In this document: piece after piece, positions 9,021 through 17,997 of the stretch
Layout of the letters: each line of letters opens with the position of its first letter
How positions within the stretch are numbered: position 1 is the stretch's first letter
From: Neopusillimonas maritima
Lineage (GTDB): Bacteria > Pseudomonadota > Gammaproteobacteria > Burkholderiales > Burkholderiaceae_B
Reading direction: 5' to 3' (one strand)
NCBI RefSeq assembly: GCF_040930455.2
Contig: NZ_CP170494.1
Length of the DNA stretch: 64,000 bases
Position numbers and translations under genes: made by a program
Notes under the pieces: model-generated
Seen by the model: only the letters and a program-made list of their open reading frames with translations
What the model was told of the DNA's origin: nothing
The model's database searches: none

Positions 9021-9043
9021 AATAAAACACGCCAAAAGGCGTG
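9021..9043 (-). terminator. Riboswitch expression-platform terminator
   Basis: On the minus strand CACGCC-TTTT-GGCGTG (9028-9043) forms a six-bp stem with a four-base loop, followed directly by TTTTATT. It sits between the B12 box and the btuB ribosome-binding site, the expected place for ligand-controlled termination. Confidence 0.7.
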
Positions 9044-9190
9044 CGCCGGTTCGACAGGGGCCGGTGTCGGGCTGGCATGCGTTGCATGAGTACCGTTGCG
9101 GGGGCAGCACAGTTTATGCCGTGCCACACAGGGATGAATTGATATATCCCTGTGTGGCATGCGTGTTTCTGTTTCCCGTTTAACTTTCGC
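9028..9190 (-). ncRNA. Cobalamin riboswitch in the btuB leader
   Basis: Read on the minus strand the leader shows the conserved pieces in order: GTTAAACGGGAAAC (9171-9184), the core GCTGCCCCCGCAAC (9095-9108) and the B12 box CCAGCCCGACACCGGCC (9059-9075). Between the first two lies an exceptionally long perfect 14-bp hairpin (arms 9122-9135 and 9146-9159) in the position where length is known to vary. Downstream, a GC-rich hairpin and T-run (9023-9043) forms the probable expression platform. Binding of adenosylcobalamin would be expected to shut off btuB and perhaps the genes behind it. Confidence 0.92.
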
Positions 9191-9346
9191 AGAAATGGCG
9201 ACAATGTTGATAACACTGTTTTTTGCCGATAACCGAAAGCACCTCTGACAGGGCCAAAACTTTAGCACAGCCAAAGGGTAAAAGATATATACGGGCTACA
9301 ATAAAGGGTTTATCCCCTAAGTTCTTATTGTTTCAGGCCTGTTCGC

Positions 9347-12300
9347 GTGTCATATCCCAATTTGCCCTATCCCTTGAATACATACACCCATGGTCGTCGG
9401 TTCGTTGAATCGCTGGCTGATCGCATTCTGGTGCTTGACGGCGCCGTGGGCACCATGATTCAGCGCTATAAGTTATCGGAGGCGGATTTCCGGGGCGAGC
9501 GTTTTGTGGCGCATGGGAAAGACCTGAAGGGAAATAACGAGCTTTTGTGTTTGGTTCGCCCCGATTTGGTGTCGGAAATTCATTGTCAGTATCTGGCAGC
9601 CGGTGCCGATGTCATCGAAACCAATACATTCGGTGCAACATCGGTAGCGCAGGGTGATTACGGTTTACCCGAGCTGGCTTATGAGATGAACGTGGCGGCG
9701 GCCAAGCTGGCACGCAAGGCATGCGATGAGTTCAGCACGCCCGAGCACCCCCGTTTCGTTGCGGGTGCTTTGGGGCCACAGCCTAAAACCGCCTCCATTT
9801 CGCCCGATGTCAACGACCCTGCAGCACGTAATGTGACATTCGAAGAGTTGCGCGAGACATACACCGAGCAGTTGAACGGGTTGCTGGATGGCGGCATCGA
9901 CATCGTACTTATAGAGACCATCTTCGATACGTTGAACGCCAAGGCGGCTATTTTTGCCGTGGAGTCGGTGTTTGAAGCACGTGGCGTGCGCCTGCCCGTC
10001 ATGATCTCCGGTACTGTTACCGACGCTTCTGGGCGAATTCTTTCCGGGCAAACCGTCGAGGCATTCTGGAACTCGGTACGCCATGCGCGCCCCGTAACCA
10101 TTGGTTTGAACTGTGCCCTGGGTGCGGCGTTAATGCGCCCCTATGTGGCCGAGCTGGCTAAAATTTGCGACACCTATGTGTGTGTTTACCCCAACGCCGG
10201 CTTACCGAACCCGATGGCGGAAACGGGCTTTGACGAGACCCCGGAAGACACTTCTTCGCTGCTGCAGGAGTTTGCGACTGCCGGTTTGGTGAACATGGTG
10301 GGCGGATGTTGCGGCACTACGCCCGAGCATATTCAGGCCATTGTGGAAAAAGTAGCCAGTCTGCCGGTTCGGCAGGTTCCGGAAATTCCCGTTAAAACGC
10401 GCCTGTCGGGTCTGGAACCGTTGAACTTCGATGGCGACTCGTTGTTCATCAATGTAGGCGAGCGCACCAACGTAACGGGCAGCAAAAAGTTTTTGCGCCT
10501 GATTCGCGAAGAGAACTACGAGGAAGCCTTGTCGGTAGCGCGTCAGCAGGTGGAAAGCGGCGCCCAGATTATCGACATTAATATGGACGAAGCCATGCTG
10601 GATTCGGCTGCCTGCATGCGCCGATTCCTGAATATGGTGGCGTCGGAGCCGGATATTTCCCGCGTGCCTATTATGATCGACAGCTCCAAATGGAGCGTGA
10701 TCGAAGCGGGCTTGCAATGTGTGCAGGGCAAGGCGGTGGTGAACTCCATCTCCATGAAGGAAGGGGTTGAGCCGTTTCTTGAGCAGGCGCGTTTGTGCCG
10801 CAAGTACGGTGCGGCCGTGGTGGTGATGGCTTTCGATGAAAAAGGTCAGGCCGATACACTGCAGCGCCGTATTGATATTTGTGGCAAAGCTTATAAGTTG
10901 CTGGTTGAAGAAGTAGGCTTCCCACCGGAAGACATTATTTTTGATCCAAACGTATTTGCGATTGCCACCGGCATTGATGAACACAATCATTATGCGGTCG
11001 ACTTTATCGAAGGTACGCGCTGGATTACCCAGAATTTACCCCATGCGCGTGTATCGGGGGGTATCTCGAACGTGAGTTTTTCGTTCCGTGGGAACGAGCC
11101 CGTGCGCGAAGCGATTCATACGGTGTTCCTGTACTACGCCATTCAGGAAGGCTTGACCATGGGTATTGTGAATGCCGGTCAGTTGGGCGTATATCAGGAT
11201 ATCGATAAGAAATTGCTCGACCTGATTGAAGACGTGGTGCTGGACCGCAACCCTCCCGTAGCGCGCTCCGACGAAGCGGATGAACTGACGCCCACGGAAC
11301 GTTTGGTGGTGTTTGCCGAAACGGTCAAGGGCTCTGGTACGAAACGAGAAGAGGATCTGGCCTGGCGCGATCAATCGGTTGAGGAGCGCCTGATTCACGC
11401 TTTGGTCCATGGCATTACCACGTTTATTGTCGAGGATACGGAAGAGGTTCGTCAGAAAATTGCCGATCAGGGTGGACGCCCGATTCAGGTTATTGAAGGG
11501 CCGCTGATGGATGGCATGAATGTCGTGGGCGACCTGTTCGGTTCCGGCAAAATGTTCTTGCCCCAGGTGGTCAAGTCGGCGCGCGTTATGAAACAGGCCG
11601 TTGCGCACTTGATTCCCTTTATTGAAGAGGAAAAACGTCAGATTCAAGCTGCCGGCGGCGATGTCCGTGCCAAAGGCAAAATTGTGATTGCGACCGTAAA
11701 GGGTGATGTTCACGACATCGGCAAGAACATCGTGACCGTCGTACTTCAATGTAATAACTTTGAAGTGGTGAACATGGGGGTGATGGTTCCCTGCGCCGAA
11801 ATTCTGGCCAAAGCCAAGGAAGAGAACGCCGACATTGTCGGGCTATCGGGCTTAATTACGCCCAGCCTGGAGGAAATGGCGTATGTGGCTTCGGAAATGC
11901 AGCGTGACCCTTATTTTAAAGAGCGTAAAACACCCTTGCTGGTAGGGGGCGCCACCACCAGCCGCGTGCATACCGCCGTGAAAATTGCGCCAAACTATGA
12001 AGGCCCGGTAATTTACGTGCCCGATGCCAGCCGTTCCGTGGGTGTCGCTACACAACTGGTGTCCGATCAGTCGCAAGCCTATCTTGATGCTTTGGCCAAA
12101 GAGTACGAGCAGGTTCGGGAACGCCATGCCAAGCGCAAGGAAACGCCGCTGGTTTCGTTAAAGGAAGCGCGCAACAATCGGCCGGACATCGACTGGTCTA
12201 CGTATACGCCGCCCAAACCCAAGTTCATTGGTCGCCGTGAGTTCAAACATTATGATCTTGCGGAAATTGCGCGCTATATCGACTGGACGCCGTTCTTTCA

Positions 12301-13144
12301 GACCTGGAGCCTGTTCGGGCAATACCCCGCCATTCTGGATGACAAAATCGTTGGTGAGCAGGCGCGTAAGCTCTTGGACGAGGGGCAGGCCATGTTGCGA
12401 AAGATTATCGACGGCCGCTGGCTCACGGCCAATGGGGTCGTGGCTTTTTACCCGGCCAACACGGTACACGGCGAAGATATTGAGGTCTATACCGATGACA
12501 CGCGTTCCAAGGTACTGTTCACTTGGCGAAACCTGCGTCAGCAGGGGGTAAAGCGGGAAGGCGTCGATAATAAATGTCTGGCCGATTACATTGCGCCCAA
12601 ATCATCTGGTGTGAAAGACTATATTGGTTTATTTGCAGTTACCGGTGGCTTGGGCATTGAAAAGTATGAGCAGATGTTCCAGAACGATAACGACGATTAT
12701 TCAGTCATTATGCTCAAAGCCCTGGCCGATCGTTTCGCCGAAGGTTTTGCTGAATGCCTGCATGCACGGGTGCGTACCGATTTGTGGGGCTATGTGCCCG
12801 ATGAAGCGCTTGACAACCCATCGCTGATTGCCGAGAAGTATCAGGGTATTCGGCCGGCGCCTGGTTACCCGGCCTGCCCTGAGCACGTTGTAAAGCGGGA
12901 TATGTTCCAGGTTTTGCAAGCGCAGAGTATTGGCATGGAACTGACGGATAGTTTTGCGATGTATCCGGCTTCCAGTGTGTCGGGCTTTTACTTAAGCCAT
13001 CCGCAGTCGCAATATTTTAACGTGGGTAATATCGGCGAAGACCAGTTCAACGATTATGTACAGCGCAGCGGTCGGAATGAAGATGACGTGCGGCGTACTT
13101 TGGCCAGTGTGCTGGGTTTTAAACCCAGCGTGGCAACCACTTAA
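9347..13144 (+). CDS. metH: Cobalamin-dependent methionine synthase
   Basis: 1265 residues with all four MetH modules in order: the homocysteine methyltransferase barrel with its zinc ligands (C256 in LNCALG, C321-C322 in GGCCGT), the pterin/methyltetrahydrofolate domain (LFINVGERTNVTGS, then IDSSKW), the B12 cap and Rossmann domain with the cobalt-ligand His789 in GDVHDIG, and the SAM-dependent reactivation domain at the C-terminus. It methylates homocysteine using methyl-THF. The start is probably the GTG at 9347; no ATG lies close, and the protein is full length from here. It is divergent from btuB, so B12 uptake and a major B12 consumer sit side by side. Confidence 0.97.
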   Translation: MSYPNLPYPLNTYTHGRRFVESLADRILVLDGAVGTMIQRYKLSEADFRGERFVAHGKDLKGNNELLCLVRPDLVSEIHCQYLAAGADVIETNTFGATSVAQGDYGLPELAYEMNVAAAKLARKACDEFSTPEHPRFVAGALGPQPKTASISPDVNDPAARNVTFEELRETYTEQLNGLLDGGIDIVLIETIFDTLNAKAAIFAVESVFEARGVRLPVMISGTVTDASGRILSGQTVEAFWNSVRHARPVTIGLNCALGAALMRPYVAELAKICDTYVCVYPNAGLPNPMAETGFDETPEDTSSLLQEFATAGLVNMVGGCCGTTPEHIQAIVEKVASLPVRQVPEIPVKTRLSGLEPLNFDGDSLFINVGERTNVTGSKKFLRLIREENYEEALSVARQQVESGAQIIDINMDEAMLDSAACMRRFLNMVASEPDISRVPIMIDSSKWSVIEAGLQCVQGKAVVNSISMKEGVEPFLEQARLCRKYGAAVVVMAFDEKGQADTLQRRIDICGKAYKLLVEEVGFPPEDIIFDPNVFAIATGIDEHNHYAVDFIEGTRWITQNLPHARVSGGISNVSFSFRGNEPVREAIHTVFLYYAIQEGLTMGIVNAGQLGVYQDIDKKLLDLIEDVVLDRNPPVARSDEADELTPTERLVVFAETVKGSGTKREEDLAWRDQSVEERLIHALVHGITTFIVEDTEEVRQKIADQGGRPIQVIEGPLMDGMNVVGDLFGSGKMFLPQVVKSARVMKQAVAHLIPFIEEEKRQIQAAGGDVRAKGKIVIATVKGDVHDIGKNIVTVVLQCNNFEVVNMGVMVPCAEILAKAKEENADIVGLSGLITPSLEEMAYVASEMQRDPYFKERKTPLLVGGATTSRVHTAVKIAPNYEGPVIYVPDASRSVGVATQLVSDQSQAYLDALAKEYEQVRERHAKRKETPLVSLKEARNNRPDIDWSTYTPPKPKFIGRREFKHYDLAEIARYIDWTPFFQTWSLFGQYPAILDDKIVGEQARKLLDEGQAMLRKIIDGRWLTANGVVAFYPANTVHGEDIEVYTDDTRSKVLFTWRNLRQQGVKREGVDNKCLADYIAPKSSGVKDYIGLFAVTGGLGIEKYEQMFQNDNDDYSVIMLKALADRFAEGFAECLHARVRTDLWGYVPDEALDNPSLIAEKYQGIRPAPGYPACPEHVVKRDMFQVLQAQSIGMELTDSFAMYPASSVSGFYLSHPQSQYFNVGNIGEDQFNDYVQRSGRNEDDVRRTLASVLGFKPSVATT

Positions 13145-13152
13145 GCGCTGTC

Positions 13153-13950
13153 ATGATAGGCCCAGGTTCCGATTCGGCACGCCGTCGCGCACTGGGAGAG
13201 TTTTTGCGTAGTGTGCGTGCGCGTGTGTCGCCGCAGGCCGCTGGTTTGCCGGCGGGCGCCAGACGCCGAACTCCCGGCTTGCGCCGCGAGGAAGTGGCCC
13301 AATTGGCCGGCATTAGCGTGACCTGGTACACCTGGATCGAGCAAGGGCGTGATGTCTCTGTGTCTGCGGCGGTTTGGTCGCGGCTGGCCGGCGTCTTGCA
13401 AATGAGTCGTGCAGAACGACACTATTTGTTTGAATTGGCCGAGGCTACCGATCCCGAGCATGGGCGTGAGACGCTGGAGCAATTGCCGGAAGGCTTGCAG
13501 TTATGCGTGGATAGCATAACCGTGCCGGCCTATATTCTTGATCGTAGCTGGAATGTTCTGTGCCGCAATAGTCTTATGCTGGAGCTTTTTTCGGGCTGGC
13601 CCGATCGCGACTCCCAGCCCAATCTGTTGCGTTTTATGTTTCAGGACGAGGCGGCCAGAGCCCTGGTTGAGGATTGGGAGGCGCGCGCGCAGCGTGTTGT
13701 GGCTGAATTCCGGGCGGAGACGGCATCGTTTGCAGAAGAGCCGGAAGTGAGTGCTCTGATCGACTCATTGCTGGAAACCAGCCCTGTATTTGCGCATTGG
13801 TGGACGCGCCAGACGGTGGTGGAACGTGAAGGCGGAAGTCGTGCGTTTATTCACCCGGACAAAGGCCGGGTATCGTATCGTCAGATGACATTTCATTTGG
13901 CGATAAGGCCCGATTGCAAGCTGGTGATGTTGCTGGATGAGGCCGATTAA
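13153..13950 (+). CDS. XRE-family regulator with MmyB-like C-terminal domain
   Basis: 265 residues. An N-terminal helix-turn-helix with the characteristic RRTPGLRREEVAQLAGISVTWYTWIEQGR (described by its residues 38-66) is followed by a larger ligand-binding-type domain including YILDRSWNVLCRNS and the closing FHLAIRPDCKLVML. This pairing is the MmyB-like family, whose ligands are thought to be fatty-acid-like in related proteins. It starts eight bases after metH and converges with the MFS exporter gene, which it may control; that link is inferred from proximity only. Confidence 0.88.
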   Translation: MIGPGSDSARRRALGEFLRSVRARVSPQAAGLPAGARRRTPGLRREEVAQLAGISVTWYTWIEQGRDVSVSAAVWSRLAGVLQMSRAERHYLFELAEATDPEHGRETLEQLPEGLQLCVDSITVPAYILDRSWNVLCRNSLMLELFSGWPDRDSQPNLLRFMFQDEAARALVEDWEARAQRVVAEFRAETASFAEEPEVSALIDSLLETSPVFAHWWTRQTVVEREGGSRAFIHPDKGRVSYRQMTFHLAIRPDCKLVMLLDEAD

Positions 13951-13985
13951 AGGGTTAAGGCGCGTGCATGGATGGTCGCTTTAGA

Positions 13986-15431
13986 TCAGGCTTGCCGACG
14001 TCGTGTTTTATTTTCCAAAGCTGCCGTGGCATTTGCCGGCAGGCGCCGGAAAGAGAAAAAAGACGTTGCAGTAATCAGGCCAATGACAATGAAGCCCCAC
14101 ATGACATCCACACGTTCGAGTGAGGTTGCTTCGCGCCAACTCATGCTTAAGTTAAGTACCAGCGCGGCGCAGCCCACTCCCAAACTGATGCCCAACTGCT
14201 GGGCCATTGCCGCGAGGGTGCTGGCTTTGCTCATTTGGTTCGAATTGAGCTCGGCATAGGTTAAGGTATTGACTGCAGTGAATTGCAGCGACCGGAAAAT
14301 ACCGCCGGTTGCCAGAATGGCGACCATGACCCATAACGGGGTACTGTTTTGGAATAACGCGCACAATACAACGAACAACCCCGATATCAACGCATTCCAC
14401 GTGAGGACTGTTTTATAGCCGAAGCGTTCAATAATTCGGGTGGCGACAACTTTCATAATCAACGCACCTGCCGCGCCGGTAAACGTGATCAGGCCGGCCA
14501 GAAACGCAGAAAAATTGAATGTAACCTGCAGCAGAATGGCCAGAAGGAACGGCATGGAGCCAACCATAAAGCGACATAGGTTCCCGCCCAGAATTGAAAC
14601 GGCAAACGAAGGGATGCGTAACAGGCTCAGATCCAGAATGGGCTGATCGCAACGACGCGCATGATGTATGTACAGTACGCCGCAGATCAGGCCCGTTGCC
14701 AGCAATAGCAAGACTTGAGTTGTGGAAATGCCTTGGTGGCCAATGGCTTCGAACCCCGAAACCAGCGCGGCAAGACAGACCGCGCTTAAAATGAACCCAG
14801 GCCAATCCATGCGCGGTGACGTTGTGGGCAGTTCCTCCCGGATAAATCGCATGACGAGATAAATCCCCAATACACCGACCGGCACGTTAATAAGAAAGAT
14901 CCAGTGCCAAGAAGCGTACGTCACCAGAAACCCCCCAACCGGCGGCCCTAAAATCGGGCCTAGCAATGCAGGCATGGCCAGAAAGGCCATGGCTTTGAGC
15001 AAGTCTTCTTTGGGCGTTTTACGCAGCATAATAATGCGCCCGACGGGAACCATCATGGCACCGGCAGCGCCTTGCGCGATACGTGCTAATACAAGTTGTA
15101 TAAGGTTTTGGGAAACCGCGCATGCAATAGAGCTGAGTGAAAAAAGCGCAATTGCTGTAATGAATAGACGGCGTGCGCCGAAACGTTCGGCGGCCCAACC
15201 GCTGATGGGCACGAACACGGCCAGTGCCAGCAAGTAGCTGGTAATGGATATATTCATTTGTACCGCTGTTGTGCCCAAAGAGGCCGCCATGGCTGGAATG
15301 GCCGTGGCCACGACCGTGGCATCCAGCATTTGCATGAAAAGTGCACAACCCACAATAAAGGGGATCATGCGCACTGCTTTCCGTTCCCGGCCGGCCTCTT
15401 CTGAGGAGGGTGATGATGGCGTTTCGGACAT
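13986..15431 (-). CDS. MFS drug exporter of the DHA2 (EmrB/QacA) family
   Basis: 481 residues, highly hydrophobic, with about 14 predicted membrane segments. The DHA2 motif LDATVVATAIPAMA lies in the first helix, followed by the motif A-like GWAAERFGARRLF and the motif C-like PVGGFLVTYASWHWIFLINVPVGV. Such proteins are proton antiporters for drugs or amphiphiles. No EmrA-type adaptor lies next to it. The adjacent MmyB-like regulator and this gene converge with 35 bases between. Confidence 0.92.
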   Translation of the reverse strand: MSETPSSPSSEEAGRERKAVRMIPFIVGCALFMQMLDATVVATAIPAMAASLGTTAVQMNISITSYLLALAVFVPISGWAAERFGARRLFITAIALFSLSSIACAVSQNLIQLVLARIAQGAAGAMMVPVGRIIMLRKTPKEDLLKAMAFLAMPALLGPILGPPVGGFLVTYASWHWIFLINVPVGVLGIYLVMRFIREELPTTSPRMDWPGFILSAVCLAALVSGFEAIGHQGISTTQVLLLLATGLICGVLYIHHARRCDQPILDLSLLRIPSFAVSILGGNLCRFMVGSMPFLLAILLQVTFNFSAFLAGLITFTGAAGALIMKVVATRIIERFGYKTVLTWNALISGLFVVLCALFQNSTPLWVMVAILATGGIFRSLQFTAVNTLTYAELNSNQMSKASTLAAMAQQLGISLGVGCAALVLNLSMSWREATSLERVDVMWGFIVIGLITATSFFSFRRLPANATAALENKTRRRQA

Positions 15432-15518
15432 AACGGATTCTAACTTTTTGCGGCTGAAGTAAACTGGAATATGATGCGAGCCAATGCGTTGGCAAACCTA
15501 TTTTATTGAATTGAGATT

Positions 15519-15707
15519 ATGGCCAAGAATTACGAGTCGGAAATTACGCAGTTTTTGAAAGAATATAAGCGCGAGCACCCTGACACCGAGCAACGCCAGC
15601 GTGAGGGGCGGGCTCGCTTGTGGGAACGGCAACTTGATTCCGAGTTGCTGGAAAATTATCGCGCGGCCAAAGTACCTCAAGCGCCTTATGTTTATCAAAC
15701 CAAGTAA
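15519..15707 (+). CDS. DUF3460 family small protein
   Basis: 62 residues, charged and helical (QFLKEYKREHPDTEQRQREGRARLW) with the conserved end VPQAPYVYQ. It matches the DUF3460 family found in betaproteobacteria next to scpA. The ATG follows a weak GAG ribosome-binding site and the gene ends five bases before scpA, so the two are likely one transcript. Function is unknown. Confidence 0.85.
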   Translation: MAKNYESEITQFLKEYKREHPDTEQRQREGRARLWERQLDSELLENYRAAKVPQAPYVYQTK

Positions 15708-15712
15708 TTCGA

Positions 15713-16591
15713 ATGCCTAACCGGGCTCAACCACCCGATATCGGGGCTTTGGTCGATCCGGCTATCGATAGTACGCCCAATGTCGTCGATTCGGTCGCTT
15801 TTGCGCGATTGTATGGTGAACCTTTGTTCGCCTTGCCGCAAGATCTTTATATCCCGCCTGATGCACTTGAGGTTTTTCTGGAAACCTTCGAGGGGCCGCT
15901 CGATTTGCTCTTGTATTTAATCCGCAAACAGAATTTCAACGTTCTGGACATTCCCATGGCGGAAGTCACGCGCCAGTATTTGTCGTATGTTGATCAAATA
16001 CGTGAGCACAACCTTGAGCTGGCGGGGGAGTATCTGTTAATGGCTGCGTTACTTATCGAGATTAAGTCGCGCATGCTTTTACCGGTTAAGAAAACAGACA
16101 CAGGAGAGGAGCCGGATGACCCCCGGGCCGAATTGGTGCGTCGGCTACTCGAGTACGAGCGCATGAAGCTGGCGGCTCAAAAATTGAATGAATTACCGCA
16201 ATTGGGGCGCGATTTTCAGCGCGCGCACGCGTTGATGGATATTCGCGTTGAGAGAATGTTGCCCGACGTCAGCGCAGATGACTTGCGGCAGGCATGGGCC
16301 GATATAATGCGTCGGGCAAAACTGAATGCGCATCACAAAATTACGCGTGAACAGTTGTCGGTGCGTGAGCATATGACACGTATTTTGCGCCGCTTGGCCG
16401 ATGTGAGATTCATGGAGTTTACCGAGCTTTTCAGTGAATCAGTCGACCAAGGGCATACTGTGCCGGTGATTGTGGTGCATTTTCTGGCGATGCTCGAATT
16501 GGCGCGCGAGTCTTTGCTGGAGGTAACCCAGGCCGCGCCTTATGCGCCCATATACGTGCGGCTCACCTACACAACGCAAGCCGCAAATTAA
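15713..16591 (+). CDS. scpA: Segregation and condensation protein A
   Basis: 292 residues with the ScpA kleisin hallmark FEGPLDLLLYLIRKQNFNVLDIPMAEVTRQY described by residues 59-89, then the SRMLLP segment, and a C-terminal winged-helix region (LARESLLEVTQAAPYAPIYVRL). ScpA bridges SMC heads with ScpB in chromosome condensation. An N-terminal extension of about 50 residues precedes the conserved part, as in other Burkholderiales. scpB is not in the window. Confidence 0.95.
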   Translation: MPNRAQPPDIGALVDPAIDSTPNVVDSVAFARLYGEPLFALPQDLYIPPDALEVFLETFEGPLDLLLYLIRKQNFNVLDIPMAEVTRQYLSYVDQIREHNLELAGEYLLMAALLIEIKSRMLLPVKKTDTGEEPDDPRAELVRRLLEYERMKLAAQKLNELPQLGRDFQRAHALMDIRVERMLPDVSADDLRQAWADIMRRAKLNAHHKITREQLSVREHMTRILRRLADVRFMEFTELFSESVDQGHTVPVIVVHFLAMLELARESLLEVTQAAPYAPIYVRLTYTTQAAN

Positions 16592-16642
16592 GGTTAAGCC
16601 GTCCTGCGGCCATTTTCCGGATTGTTATCTACGGAGATTTTT

Positions 16643-17494
16643 TTGAAAGTCGTTCACACTATTGAGGCTTTGCGTGATCAAATGCGCGGCCAGCTTCGCG
16701 CTTCTTTTGTTCCCACCATGGGGAATTTGCACGAGGGGCATTTGTCTCTTATGCGAATGGCGCGTCAGCATGGTGATCCGGTCGTAGCCAGTATTTTTGT
16801 GAATCGTCTGCAGTTCGGCCCGAATGAAGACTTCGACAGTTACCCGCGTACGTTGCAGGACGACATTGAAAAGCTCGAACGCGAGCGCGATGTTTATGTG
16901 TTGTTTGCGCCGAATGAAAGCGAAATGTATCCCGAGCCGCAAAGTTATCAAATTTTGCCGCCGCCGGATCTTGGCGGGATTCTGGAAGGGGAGTTCAGGC
17001 CCGGTTTTTTCATGGGCGTCAGTACAGTGGTACTTAAACTGTTTTCCTGTGTACAGCCGCGTGTTGCCGTTTTCGGCAAGAAAGATTACCAACAGTTAAT
17101 GGTGGTGCGGAATATGTGCCGGCAGTTTCAGTTACCGGTAAAAATTATTGCGCATGAAACGGTTCGCGACGCCGACGGGCTGGCCCTGTCGTCACGCAAC
17201 CGGTATTTGTCTCCTGAAGAACGGGCAGAGGCGCCGCGTTTATATGCTTTATTGCAGCAGTTGCGTCAGGACGTTCTGGCGGGTGCGTCTGATTGTGTCG
17301 CTTTAGAGCAGGCGGCGATCGATGATTTGAAAAAACGAGGCTGGCAGGTGGATTACTTCACGGTACGCCGTCAGCGCGATTTGTTGCCGCCTAGCCCCGA
17401 AGAGATGAAAGAAGGGGTCCCGCTGGTGGCGCTGGCCGCCGCAAAGCTGGGCAGTACGCGACTGATCGACAACCTGGAAGTTGAGCGGGCTTAA
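16643..17494 (+). CDS. panC: Pantothenate synthetase
   Basis: 283 residues from a TTG start at 16643, chosen because ACGGAGA (16631-16637) is correctly spaced before it and because the protein then begins MKVVHTIEALRD as in the family; the frame is open seven codons further upstream. The HIGH-like motif is HEGH at residues 30-33 within PTMGNLHEGH, and GKKDYQQLMVVR and SSRNRYLS are present. It joins pantoate and beta-alanine using ATP. It follows scpA by about 50 bases. panB and panD are not adjacent. Confidence 0.95.
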   Translation: MKVVHTIEALRDQMRGQLRASFVPTMGNLHEGHLSLMRMARQHGDPVVASIFVNRLQFGPNEDFDSYPRTLQDDIEKLERERDVYVLFAPNESEMYPEPQSYQILPPPDLGGILEGEFRPGFFMGVSTVVLKLFSCVQPRVAVFGKKDYQQLMVVRNMCRQFQLPVKIIAHETVRDADGLALSSRNRYLSPEERAEAPRLYALLQQLRQDVLAGASDCVALEQAAIDDLKKRGWQVDYFTVRRQRDLLPPSPEEMKEGVPLVALAAAKLGSTRLIDNLEVERA

Positions 17495-17574
17495 ATATCC
17501 TGACAGTTCTGTTAGGTTACGAATTGTTTCTTTCGTGTCAAAATTGTTTCCAGAAAATAACCGTTGGAGACAAA

Positions 17575-17997
17575 ATGGACCAGACTCAATTCGAAGTTAA
17601 GCCGTTCTGCATTCTTTCACCCCGGGAACGCGAGGTCATGCTTGGTATCGTCGAGGGAATGTCGAATAAATACATCGCGCTGGAAATGGCGTTGTCTCAG
17701 CGCACTGTCGAGGCACACCGGGCCCGGATTTTCGATAAAACCGATGTGCGCAATGCTGTTCAGTTAACCCGGCTGTGGCTTCGAAGTCTGGGTATTAGCG
17801 ACTACCAAGGGCGTTGGCCCGTATATCGGTTTTGTAAAGCCGGCGATACACAGGGTGCCGTAGGGCCGTCGGGTATGCGGGAGTGCAACAAAGCACAATG
17901 CAGTGCGAGTCACCGGTGCGCATACGATGCCGTTATATCCAACGGCTTTCCCTATAAATGGTTCAAGGACGGCAGTTCATTGCCGGCTGATCTTTAA
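17575..17997 (+). CDS. Small LuxR-type DNA-binding protein with cysteine-rich C-terminal tail
   Basis: 140 residues from the ATG at 17575, preceded by TTGGAGA. Residues 14-74 form a LuxR/FixJ helix-turn-helix (LSPREREVMLGIVEGMSNKYIA, QRTVEAHRARIF) with no receiver or autoinducer domain in front, though the DNA-binding part resembles FixJ-class regulators. The tail after residue 80 has cysteines at 87, 104, 109 and 115 in a pattern suggestive of metal or redox chemistry. The 3' end overlaps the convergent lipoprotein gene by 35 bases. Target genes are unknown. Confidence 0.8.
   Translation: MDQTQFEVKPFCILSPREREVMLGIVEGMSNKYIALEMALSQRTVEAHRARIFDKTDVRNAVQLTRLWLRSLGISDYQGRWPVYRFCKAGDTQGAVGPSGMRECNKAQCSASHRCAYDAVISNGFPYKWFKDGSSLPADL

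Noticed and set aside
8978..9274. Upstream open frame that would extend btuB by 99 residues
   Set aside because: It covers the cobalamin riboswitch and precedes the signal peptide, so it is leader RNA.
10202..10990. Long antisense frame of 262 codons inside metH
   Set aside because: It mirrors a highly conserved enzyme and shows no recognisable domain; codon shadow.
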